This document shows, piece by piece, positions 36,023 through 46,765 of a stretch of 64,000 nucleotides of DNA. Both the position numbers and the translations under genes were made by a program. The DNA lies in assembly GCF_036785885.1 (NCBI RefSeq), contig NC_092323.1, positions 14,578,501 to 14,642,500 of the forward strand, written 5' to 3'. This stretch comes from Coffea arabica (lineage: Eukaryota; Streptophyta; Magnoliopsida; Gentianales; Rubiaceae). The notes beneath the pieces were generated by a model. The model worked only from the letters and a program-made list of their open reading frames with translations. It made no database searches and was not told the origin of the DNA. Positions within the stretch are counted from its first letter, which is position 1; every line of letters starts with the position of its first letter.

Positions 36023-39000
36023 TTTAAGTAGCTGAGGAACAATATGAAAATATTTGCAAACTTGTACGTTTTCTTAGTTGGTTTAACTCTCTCTCTATAT
36101 ATAAGTTAATCTTTTATACACGTACAGTGTATACACATCATCATTGAATACATAACAACCCATCTGAATATAAAATTCAAATTCAAATTTTACTCATGTG
36201 TTATGCATCTAACTGTAACAACAATGTATATATATCTTGATCATACAGGAAGATCAACTTTGGCTTGTTTGTGCATTTATATAACCATGCACGTTACTCT
36301 AGAGATTATCCAATAGAAAATGAAGCTTTCTTGTTGCACTAGTAGTCCCTAGTTTTGGATAAAATTATGAGACCGTAATGGTTATGCTGAGTTGCTAAAT
36401 ATCTTACTGTAGTTGAGGCAAGTAGGAGTATTCAAGTTTATAGGCCGTACAGCATTGGACCATTTTACTCTTTAGCAGGCCCAGAAAATGCAAGAATACA
36501 TTTCTTCTTGCGTCATCTATTTTACTTAGAAAACCTTGTTGGTTGTGGAGTTTCTTTCCCAACCAGAAACTAAAAATGACAGGTATCCAATTCCATAATT
36601 TCTTGAACCAATGTCGATCCTCTTCTTTGTTTCGTAAAGTATGTTTTATAAGGAAGCTTGTAAAACTTACAAGGAAAAAAAAATACTAGTTTGCACCTCT
36701 AATAGTTTGACTAGTTCTCATCTACATTCTAATTTTGGACATTACATTTTGATATTCTCAAGTTTTCTAAATTCACCTCGATCACTAACGATGTCGTATA
36801 GATGCAATTACGAAACATGCAAGTTTACTTTACTTTAAAAAAAATGCAAGTTTTACTTGCATAATTACATGTTTAGTTGAATAAATTTATCTTTTTTTGC
36901 GAGTGAATTTATCGGTGATGAATTCAATCGTTACTTCCACATGATATATTTATGACTGGCAAGAAAGGCACCCAATGTTTAAATATATGCTTATGAATTA
37001 ACTTAAGTTTTAGATATAGATTATCTATTACAAATTGAAGTAATTAAAGCAATTTTGTTGCTGTCAAATAATTACAAGGGATAAAGTCTACTTCATGTCT
37101 AAAATGGTTTTCATCAAATGTCACAATTCAAAAGCATTTTGTCAACCAAGAAGACTTTGTTGTGAGAAGAGTCGTATTTCTCGTTACAGTTCTTTAGCAA
37201 GAATTCCAAATCCTACACACAAAACACTTTTGTCAAAACATTTGAAACTAGCAGCTGAAACAAGATAGACTATAATAATTAGAGATTGATTTTATAGAGT
37301 ATGGAGAATAGTTGATTTTTATTATTTAATGAAGAATATATGATCGACATTGACTGCATGTCTAATGGCATGTGATGAATCTAATTGGATTATGTAGCTT
37401 ATCAATTTATATAGAGGTAATCAAGAAACCATATCAGCTAGCATATAGGAGACATGAAGGTTAGATTAACTGTGAATTACTGCATCTTTCTATCTTAAAT
37501 CCACACTTTGTACAAGTTATATGTAGCAGAAGGATATGATTTAGTCTCTCCTCAAAAATAGTACTACTATATGTGGGTGAGAGGTAGCGGAGAGATGGAG
37601 GAGAAATTTCAATACCATCAACTGTAAACATAAGATAAGTTACATAATCTACGCAAACATTGTCTCATTGGATACATTTCCTTCTACATGATGTGACTGG
37701 CAAGAAAGATACCCAAAAATTTAAAATATTCTTATGAATTAACTTAAGTTTTGGGTACATTACAAATTGAAGTAATTAAAGAAGTTTTGTTGTTGTCAAA
37801 TAATTACAAGAGAGATATAATATAATGTCTTATTCATGTCTATATGGTACATTGATTCATTGATTATACAACATGGAAACGTACTACATGATGATCAAAG
37901 TCTAAAGGTCCTAATGGATGATCAGCAATTAGTTCGATGACTGTACAAAAGGAAATATAAAAGATAAAGCCAATATTGAAAGGTTAGAGTGAAGATTATT
38001 GTTAGAATTGGAGACACATGTCCATTTGTGTCTCAGGTCTCTTCCTGTCACAAATGAAGAATCCCTTTCTCAAGCCTAGCAGGCTACCCACCTACCTACA
38101 CCCTGAGGATGTGGAGGTTGCCCTAACCTTTGTTTTGGGGGAGTTAGGCAAAGCACAGTTGCAGGTAGTAACTGTATGAAAAGGTTGAAGTCTATGATTT
38201 GGTTAAAAAAAAAATTTTAAATCATATCTTGTACATCGATTTTAATATATAACACGTGTCAGGCTCATAAAATTTTGTTGTATATTTATAAACTGTTGAA
38301 AGTGAGTTACATTCTAAACAAAATGAATTAATCGTATGAAAATGAAACAAAATCGGTCCAAACAGTTTTTCTGACAATAATTTGCTATTGATCCTTTCTC
38401 AGAAAAGTCCTGAATCCTGAGTGAACCCTCCCTCAATTCACCACTGTACATATATATATATATATACTCAAATTACATTTCCAAAGTTGCAAAATGTTAA
38501 TCAGTATTAGAGGCACTAACTTAAAACTTATAGGTTTGTTACTGTGTTATTAGCCTTTTGCTAGAAACTACTCCATAATTTTTAATCAATGTTTGGCTAG
38601 CTACCATTTTTTTTTTCTCTTAAACTTGGTTGAAATTTTAACAGGGATGGTTATCTCTTTCTATCTTTCAGCCTTTTCTTCACATTTTTTTTAATACCGA
38701 AAAAGAATAACACCTTGATTTTCGACTAAAATGATAACGTCGTACATGCTGTTATAGACGAGGAGGTGTAATGCATCAACCTGCTGTTCTATATTAAGGT
38801 ATAACTTGTTCATATTATAAGAAGATTAAGATGTGAAATACAATAACAACAAACACATACTGTAATTACTATATTTTATAAGCAAATAAGAGACGATACA
38901 TTAATTGGGATATAATTAAGACTCGAAAACGGGGACTATAATTCAATACAATTAACATATTATATAGGTTACATAGGGTAAATATTCGGATTATATGACA

Positions 39001-39062
39001 CAGGACTGAGAATCACAACAGAACCCAGGAGGATTTGGAAGCTAGAATAGACGAAATTAAGC
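36023..39062. other. Intergenic region between tandem CYP96A genes
   Basis: Promoter of the 34490-36022 gene at its left end, and 3' flank of the 39063-40616 gene at its right end. A diverged direct duplication of about 140 bases lies at 36940-37080 and 37686-37815. A (TA)n microsatellite is at about 38450-38466. No P450 remnant was recognised between the two genes. Confidence 0.45.
36940..37815. repeat. Diverged direct duplication, two about-140-bp copies
   Basis: Copy 1 (about 36940-37080) and copy 2 (about 37686-37815) share GACTGGCAAGAAAG, CTTATGAATTAACTTAAG, CAAATTGAAGTAATTAAAG and GTCAAATAATTACAAG in the same order. They are direct, about 740 bases apart, and lie between two tandem P450 genes. 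They may be remnants of a duplication of the flanking DNA. Confidence 0.75.
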
Positions 39063-40616
39063 TTAATTTCCATGTTCTTGATCCCACCTTTTGCTAACCT
39101 TGACCTTCAAGCCTTGCTTAATATAGAGAATGACAGAAATGTTAGGGACAATTTTTTGCCCCTTAACCACTCGAACATGGTAATTGTGGATTATAGTTGC
39201 AGCAACTGCCTTTAGCTGTGTGAAAGCCACTTCTTTTCCAAGGCAAGTCCTAGGGCCAGCATTGAAAGCCAAGAACTTGTATGATGGCTCATGCTTAATC
39301 GTTCCACGATCCGATATCCACCTCTCGGGCTTCATTTCCATGCAATCTTTCCCCCAGATCGATGCCATTCTTCCCATTGCATACAAAGAAAACATAATCT
39401 TCATCTTTGGGTAGACTTGTTGGCCTGTTGGAAGGATGTCTGGTTCAAGAGGCTCCTTATGCTGGAATGGAACTGGTGGATAAAGCCTCAGTGATTCACA
39501 CAATGCTCCATGCAGATAAACCAACTTGTTCAAGTCTTGAACCTTGAAAAGTTGGTATTTTTCAGTATCAACCGGGGGTGTAATTGACCTTAATTCTTCC
39601 CTGATCTTCGTTTCAACGATGGGATTCTGTGAAAGAAGCCAGAAAAACCAAGTGAGAGCTGAGCTGGTTGTATCTCGCCCCGCGATCATGAGATTCAATA
39701 TGGTATCTCTTAGGAAAGTATCATCATGACTTGGCAATTCCATGGTTTTTGCTTCAGTAATGTATGATGTTAACAAATCAATGCCATCTTGATCATCAGT
39801 TCTTGATTTTGACGAAGACTTGCTGCTTAGTTCTTCTCTTTTCTTCGAGATGTACTCACCGATAACACGATCTAAAGTTTTCCAAGCTTCACTGTACTTC
39901 TTCTCTTCTCCAATATTTAGCAATCTTTGTAACTTCCATGTGCTTTCAGGCTGAATATGCCTTGCAACTATCGCTTCTTCAGCTCTATCCAAGGCTCTTG
40001 CAAACGGAACATCTGGAAAATTGATTGACACGCAGCCAGGATCATAACCTGTGACTAATTTGCATGTTGTATCAAATGTGAATCTCTGGAACAAATCTTG
40101 CAGGTCCAACACTTGGCCTGTTTTGCATAGATGATCAAGAACTGGAATAAGCCCTTTTTCAACCTTATCACGACTAGTTTTCACCAAAAACTGATGAAAC
40201 CTATGATGATTAATCAAAAACCTAGTAGTTTTTCTTTGGCTTTTCCACAAATCCATGTCTGCATTGAAAATACCATCTCCCAAAACATCAAACATCTCCT
40301 TGAACTTAGGCCCTTTGGGGAAATTCGGAAAATTTCCACTCATGATGTGGTGAATATTAGCAGGATCAACAGTGAGCAGCGTATCCATGTTGAAGAACCA
40401 CGGACCTTTAAACAGGAAAGTTCCTCCAGCTAGTCTTGCAACTTTAGTGCAATTGTCATGAAGCCAATTTGCATACAGGATAAGATTCGGCAGCATTCCA
40501 ATGATCGGCCAGTTCCATGGAAGCCCTTTATCATTCCTTAAAGCCCACAAATAGAGAAAGCAAAAAAATGCTAATATGACCTCAAAGTACCCCAAGGCTC
40601 CTAGTACTAGAGCCAT
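39063..40616 (-). CDS. Cytochrome P450, CYP96A-type, 517 residues
   Basis: Intact intronless P450. The N-terminal anchor is MALVLGALGYFEVILAFFCF with a Trp-Pro hinge (NWPIIG). Motifs: YDPGCVSINFPD, I-helix AGRDTTSS, K-helix ESLRLYPPVPFQHK, PERW and heme loop FNAGPRTCLG (about 451-460, Cys at about 458). It carries a Ser-rich insertion (SSKSSSKS) in the linker before DLLTSY and a slightly longer C-terminus (DQEHGN) than the other two copies. An ER-bound monooxygenase of the CYP96A alkane/fatty-chain group is the best call. A hAT-type MITE sits only 262 bases above its start codon and may have replaced part of its promoter. Confidence 0.92.
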   Translation of the reverse strand: MALVLGALGYFEVILAFFCFLYLWALRNDKGLPWNWPIIGMLPNLILYANWLHDNCTKVARLAGGTFLFKGPWFFNMDTLLTVDPANIHHIMSGNFPNFPKGPKFKEMFDVLGDGIFNADMDLWKSQRKTTRFLINHHRFHQFLVKTSRDKVEKGLIPVLDHLCKTGQVLDLQDLFQRFTFDTTCKLVTGYDPGCVSINFPDVPFARALDRAEEAIVARHIQPESTWKLQRLLNIGEEKKYSEAWKTLDRVIGEYISKKREELSSKSSSKSRTDDQDGIDLLTSYITEAKTMELPSHDDTFLRDTILNLMIAGRDTTSSALTWFFWLLSQNPIVETKIREELRSITPPVDTEKYQLFKVQDLNKLVYLHGALCESLRLYPPVPFQHKEPLEPDILPTGQQVYPKMKIMFSLYAMGRMASIWGKDCMEMKPERWISDRGTIKHEPSYKFLAFNAGPRTCLGKEVAFTQLKAVAATIIHNYHVRVVKGQKIVPNISVILYIKQGLKVKVSKRWDQEHGN

Positions 40617-40877
40617 TTATGTTCTGACCAATGCTTTCAAGATCGAGGAAAAAGTTAAGAGAAGAAGCTCAAGCTTTGGTTTTTGTAGCCTGAATAATCT
40701 GTGAATTATATCAGAAAGGATCAGAACTTGGCAATTTTGAACTACTAAGAGAAATGGATACTTGCAACAGTCAACTACCAACAAAATGAGTTTAACTGAC
40801 GTTCTCATGATTTTTGTAGGCTTCTGAAAAAATTCAATGCAATATTGCATCAACACTTTCATGTATGTATTTGTAGG

Positions 40878-41495
40878 TAGAGGTGGCAATATGGATAAAT
40901 GGTTCATAATTGGTTTTGACTTAATGAATGATGGATGAAATTTATCCAATCCATTTAGATCCATTTAACAAATGGATCTAAATGGATTAAATAAAAACCA
41001 ATTATCCATTTAAATATTTTAGTAATTTTTTTTATCAGATCCCTATGCAGTAGCTACTTTGGGCCCTGACTAATTCAGAGTTGAGCCAAGTTGCACCCCA
41101 TAAGAGGCGCAAGCTCTCCCAACACCTGTCTCTCCGTTCACAAGACTTGAACCCGAGATCTTGCTTAAAAGGAGCCAAGCGCCTTGCAAGTTAGACCAGG
41201 TACAGCACTTGGCCTCACAGCAAGGGTGGTCCCTCTCGTTTCTCAACATCAGATGAAACTTTCATCATGAAAGCATTTCCTTAAATGCATGCCACAATAG
41301 CACAAGACAGAAACATGATTTTTAAGTAAATGGATATATATAGTTTTTGTGGATAATCCATATAAATTTATTTAATTTAATGGTTTTACTTTGGTCAACC
41401 ATTTAAAATCAATACTATAAATGGATAATCCAAATCCATTTAATTATGAATTATATGGATAGATAAATGGATCTCAATCCAAATTGCGACCTCTA
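40878..41495. mobile_element. hAT-type MITE upstream of a P450, carrying a nested insertion
   Basis: The terminal repeats are TAGAGGTGGCAAT at the left and ATTGCGACCTCTA at the right. An 8-bp target duplication, TTTGTAGG (40870-40877) against TTTGTACG (41496-41503), has one mismatch. The interior is built from ATGGATAA and ATCCATTT words in both orientations. The element is interrupted at about 41030-41320 by SINE-like DNA, so the original was about 330 bp. It has no coding capacity. Confidence 0.75.
41031..41320 (-). mobile_element. SINE-like insertion nested in the hAT-type MITE
   Basis: On the - strand it shows a B-box CGGGTTCAAGTC (plus 41144-41155), an upstream A-box-like TGGTCTAACTTGC, and a 3' tail seen as a T run at about 41026-41033. 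A near repeat, TTTTAGTAA at the left and TTTTAAGTAA at the right, could be a worn target duplication. Ends are approximate. Confidence 0.5.
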
Positions 41496-41503
41496 TTTGT
41501 ACG

Positions 41504-44500
41504 CTAACCCTTTGCTGCCTATCTACTAACATCCTCATTGAATAGATGAATTGTGCTTGGTCTCTTTGCCAACGAGAAACCAAAGAAATGCATGGATTGC
41601 ATCACCCTCTGTTGACTCGTACCCACCACCAATCCAAAATTTTTGGCTGATGTAAACTACCTTGTACGTGTTCTACTATCTAGGCTTCTCTTGTTCAAAT
41701 TTAGAGGTGCAACAATCTTACATTATAGTCTGCTAACTGTTACTATCCCATACCATACATATCTGAATCTTTACAAACATGTTCAATATAGGTGGATTTC
41801 TTTAGTGAAAAATCAATGCAACAGGGTACAACTTTTCTCTTTTTTTTTTTCGAAAAGACAGAAGCCTGTATTATCTACCAATAGATAAGTCCTATATAAG
41901 CGTCACAAGAGCTATTATTTAGGGGAGAATTCCTTTCAAGTAATGTTGATACCCAAAATTAGCTAGGAATCTAGGATCCTCTAGAATGGTTATTTTTTAT
42001 ACTAAGGAATTATGTGCCTTATATTCCATATTACAATAAAGACAGGATTGTGGAGTGGCTTGAGTTTATAAGGATGTTGACCTTGTTAGGATTGAACCAC
42101 TCGATCTAATTATATATATATAAACTACCATGATGAAAACCATAAAGCCATATTTTTTTCCTTTTTTAATTGTTTAATTCTTCTCCTTCTTCTTCTTTTT
42201 TTTTTCCCCTTTGCCTAAAATAGTAATCCCCACAAAAGCATCAGTTGTTTTAAATCTTCTTCATAACTATCGAAAAATAAAGGAAAAAATTTGCTCCCAT
42301 CCAGACCACGCAATCCTCCATACAAGATGCGTTATCAGGTATCTACACTTTATCTTGTTATTTATCCATGTCTCTTAGAACCATGAAGGATCATACAATT
42401 ATTAACATGAACAAAAGTCCTACCAAAAAAAAAATTAAAGAAAGATAAAAAAAAAAAAGAAAGCAAAATGAATAAAACCCTAGTGCGAAACAAATCTCTT
42501 CCAGTCTTTCTACTTGGCTTAAATCATACAAATCCCAGTACAATAGCGACATGACCTTATTTCATTATTGAAGAATGAATGAATGGGGGGAAGTCACTTA
42601 AGTGCCTTTTTGATCATTGAATAAATGAATTTTCGTAACAAAGGAAAAAGAATCAAAGAGCCCAGGTTCATAATCTGTCAAGTAATTCTATTCTTTACTT
42701 TTACATATAGTTTAGAGTTCCAAAAATAACCATCTAAGCCCTCTTCTTTGCAATTGAAAACAAGAACATACAATCAAAGATCATGCAAGAATTGTTATTA
42801 ATACCCGAACTTCGTTGGCTGCTCCTCCTGCTTGTTGAATATAGCTTTTATTGTTATCCACCTGCCCTGATAATCACAGAATATGTTTAAATAGTTTTGA
42901 AAAAGATAGCTGCATGAATCAACAAAGAAACACCGTGATGGGAGAATGCTGCGTAGCAAGAATTCTTACAAATTGGATGCTGTGCTTAATTTACATTCTT
43001 GCACTTTCTCTACTCCCTATCCATGGTTGAGCAACTTTATAAGTACTATTGGATTCCAAATGTTGATTTTGAATGAGAAAAGATTACAAATATGAAACGA
43101 AAGGTACTTATTTATGGGGTTCATAAGGGAAAAATGTATACTGATTGCAACGTAGTATAACTCTCGTGTAAAGTTCTTTGCACCTGATAATGATGAAATG
43201 TGAAGTGATTCCTCCATATCTTCCCCTTTATTTGAATGGGTGAGACCAAAATTGTGCAAAAGATCTTCTGTCCTGCGTACTGTAATTGTAGTCGTTTTCC
43301 TTTTCATAATATCAGGAGGGATGAAATATTTATTATTTTCTCTTAGTAGAAGACATTTAAGCAAATAAGTGGCACTTGAACATTCAGCAAAACAGTCATT
43401 AGACATACTAACATGCACCTTTTTGAGAAACAGTTTGTTCATGCCCTTCAGAATGGAATGATGCAACTTTGATAAGTTTTACTTGCGTGTATAAATGTGC
43501 TTCCTATTTCTTTTGCTTCCAAGGAGATGGCACATCACAAGATACAGTGAATGCAAATCTTGTAATATCTTTTTTCTCTTGGATATTAGAATTGGTAGCA
43601 TTTGGTGATTGAATGCCATGATTCAAAAGTTTCCCTTTTCCTCTCGCACACAGTTGTTCATGTATCTTCAATTAAATTAAAAGATCAATCCTTCTGTAGA
43701 AGGCTCCATATAAGATATTTTCGGCTCGGAATACAAAAAGGAAATTCAAGTTAGTCCATCCATCCAGAAAACTTTGATATAGTGACTAAGTTTAAGATGT
43801 CAGGAAGTAGAAAATTTGGGCTCTAATCTCCCTACTCCTTCCTCGTTTCTTAAATTCACCCCTCCCTTGCTAGAAAAAAAGACAGAAAGAAAAAGTTATA
43901 CCATCCATTTTCTTAGTTTGTAATTGTGCACTAAGTTGCTTGTACTTTGTGAGGTGTAAAATTAACAGTTAATAGAGGGCGAATTCTGTAACAAAGGGAA
44001 CTAGTTGTATTGTTAGTTTCACGGAAAAGTTGAACAGAAATCTTTTAGGACGGCCATTAGTTTATTGGCACATGTTCTATTTTTTCCTTTTTCTTATATA
44101 TATTATGTGTATATATTTCATATGGTAATTGTTTAAATCTAGTCTCGCATTTTACCCTTTAGCCGTTGATTACATGTAATGGGTAGTTTTGGTTGATGTC
44201 AATTGTCCTCGAATTGCATTGTGCAGAAACATCAAGGACCAATGTGTCAATAGGCGAACGTGGTGGTCAAAAATAAGATAGGATTAGAAAATATGAGGGA
44301 CCAAAATGGAGAAAGTGTAAAATTCAGTACTTAACTTGATAGCATAAATAAGTGGTTCTGAATTCAGATTTCAGTTTTATCAAATGGCCCCTATATCTTT
44401 TCTTTTTTTTTTCTTGTGGGAAACAAGATAGGCCCTAAGTTAGATCCTAACGGGAGATGAGGACCAAAGCTGAATTTGCCCCAAGGACATATTCATTGGA

Positions 44501-45011
44501 TGCCCATTACTGCAGAAATGTTCAAACGTGAGAAACTCCTGCCCTGCACAACAAAAAGCCACGTTCTTGTTAGTTGGAGATTGTTCAGTCCTCAAATCTC
44601 GTTCAAACAAGTAACAAATTTCAAGAATCTGAACTAGAAGTACATGAGCAAAAGTTCAGAGAAAAAAATGAATAAGGTCAGAGGAGTAATATCCTAGCAG
44701 CTATATTTTGCTTTACTTTAGCACTCTCCATTGAGAAAGTCTGTGTATCCGAATATCATGATGTACCAAACAATGTTCAAGAAAAGCACGAGCGACCATC
44801 TGCAAAATGACTCTTACAAAATGGATACTCTTTTCTAGAGTCATCAATAATGTATTGGAAAGGGATCAAATCTGTTATTGATAAGCTTCAAATAAGCCCC
44901 CTTCAACCAGATATAGAGTGAGTTTGATGATTGAAAGGAGCCAAGTACATCAGCATTGATGCATTTATCAATCTGCAGGGTCTAACTTCTGTATGTATTA
45001 ATCAGTTTCAG
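41504..45011. other. Intergenic region with no confirmed gene
   Basis: A 149-codon open frame on the - strand (43017-43466) has no recognisable domain and is probably chance, though it is long for this base composition. A - strand stretch at about 42806-42870 reads like a short exon (VDNNKSYIQQAGGAANEVR, followed by GT), but no partner exon was found. Upstream exons of the LEA-like gene should lie somewhere here but could not be placed. Confidence 0.35.
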
Positions 45012-45012
45012 G

Positions 45013-45231
45013 AGAAAATTTGAACCTAGTGCTAATGGCCATGATGAGGGTCTTGATAATGTTGGAGTAAAAATGAAAGAGGCAGCAGAGAAGAGCTTCC
45101 AAACAAGCAAGGTGGCCATGGAGGAATCAGCTAAATCTGCTGCTGACGTAGTAGGAGAGGCAGCGCATAAGACAGCAGAGGAAATGAAGGAAAGAACATC
45201 TTTTACTCATGCTTCTCCTGCTGAGCTTTGA
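45013..45231 (+). CDS. Probable last exon of a LEA-like small protein gene (partial)
   Basis: An acceptor TTTCAG precedes an open frame of 72 codons starting RKFEPSANGHDEGL and ending SPAEL before TGA. The middle is Ala/Lys/Glu-rich with an amphipathic 11-residue-like rhythm (VKMKEAAEKSFQTSK, then SAADVVGEAAHKTAEEMKER), as in LEA group 3/4-like proteins. These are hydrophilic stress-related proteins. No start codon or upstream exon could be assigned with confidence, so it may be one exon of a spliced gene or a remnant. The exon spans 45012-45231 if one leading base completes a split codon. Confidence 0.45.
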   Translation, partial: RKFEPSANGHDEGLDNVGVKMKEAAEKSFQTSKVAMEESAKSAADVVGEAAHKTAEEMKERTSFTHASPAEL

Positions 45232-46765
45232 AGGAAGCAATGACAAGTCTAATGCAAAGGTCTGAATTTGATAGGAATTTTGGTTTCTGCAGCACCTTAT
45301 GGTTTGTTTCTAATTTTTAATTCCCACACCTAATGGAAGAAAGGCTTAACAACCAGGAAAGACAGCTTTTAAGCAAAGCTGCTGCTAATGTTTGAGACTC
45401 TTGATGGGAGTGATTTATGCCTCTATTTGCAGTGTTCTGTACTAGCATAAAAGCAGTGAACAAAATGTGGCCTATGCCATTTTCACAGGCTTTAATTCAT
45501 CTCCCCCTTCTTTAACAGAATATGACACAAGTCACACAATGCTAAAATGAAAATGGAAAGTGACTTTCATTTTCATTATAATCCTTCATTTTTCAGGCTT
45601 CAAATCATCTCGAAAATTTAAGTTGCGTAACCTCATCAACCCTTTTTTCTTTCACTTCTCAAACTCTCTCCTCCCTCTCCTTCTCCCCTTTTCATTCTCC
45701 ATGAATTCTAGATGCACATATGAATTCCAAGTGAATAGCACTATCTCAATATATGATGTGCTGCATCCTTGAAAATTTTATCAGAAAAGTCATAAGTCCA
45801 CCGATCAAATTTATATAAAGCAATCAAGCATCCAAGGACCATGATAGAATTGCAAGTGTAAATTTGTGAATTACAAGATGAAGATAAAGAAAAGATTTAT
45901 ATACCATGCTTGGCTTGGAAGTGCATCCGATCAAGCAATCATCATTGACGCCAATTTCCTATTGGACAAAAAGAAATAAAAGTAAATTGTTAACATCAAA
46001 ACAAATGTGACAAAAAGTCTACGGTGTTCACACAGACAGAAATTCCAGAGGATGACCACTTAATCTAAAACATAACTGTTAAGGGTGTATTATATCATAT
46101 TTGGAATTAATACTCACTTAAGACCCGTATGTACATTCTGAAATGGTAAAGGAAAAGAGGAGTTAAGGGAGTTTGAGAAGAAAAAGAAGAGGACAAATTA
46201 GAAGAAGAAGATAGAATGCAGAAAGAAGAAAGAAAGAAGAAATCCATCGTGAAGTCGATTTCTCAGACATAAATTTCCCTATTTCTATTTTGCGAATAAA
46301 AATATAACAAAAATCATTTAATATTCACCACCAGTATCAATAGTCTACTAAATAAACCCATAATCTTCCAAGCATATACATGTTTTTGGGGGTAAAAATG
46401 GAAACAGAACATACTGTAAAAGAATGAGTAAAAATTCCTCACCAACACTAAAAAGGGACTACTTGCAGATTTGGTCCTGAAGCTGAGGCAGCTAGATTGC
46501 AGTCTCAACTGGACTTTCATAGATTTTGATGCCACAGCACATATTCATAGATGAAGGAATTATATAGTCCTGAAGCTGGAGGCAGGATTAGAGGCTCCAA
46601 GGACCCTGAAGGCCAAAAGTACAATGCTATGAATTCATTGATGAAGGCTCCAATATCATTCAATTATACCATTCTGATACACCTTAGTTTTAACTGAGTT
46701 ACCATCTGATAATAGTCACACTAGACCATTAACGGTGCAACCAGATATTTATTCTAATTCACACT
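45232..46765. other. 3' flanks and spacer before the PPR gene
   Basis: The left part is the likely 3' UTR of the LEA-like exon. The right part (about 46500-46765) is the likely 3' UTR of the PPR gene on the - strand. A purine-rich tract (AAGAAGA words) lies at about 46155-46245. Nothing else recognisable. Confidence 0.4.

Noticed and set aside
41140-41205. Possible tRNA gene in reverse orientation
   Set aside because: It has a good B-box (CGGGTTCAAGTC), but the stems do not form a complete cloverleaf and a poly-A-like tail follows. A SINE is the better reading.
43017-43466. 149-codon open frame on the - strand
   Set aside because: No recognisable domain, no matching partner exon and an irregular hydrophobic C-terminal part. 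It is long for chance but unsupported. Only mentioned in the intergenic entry.
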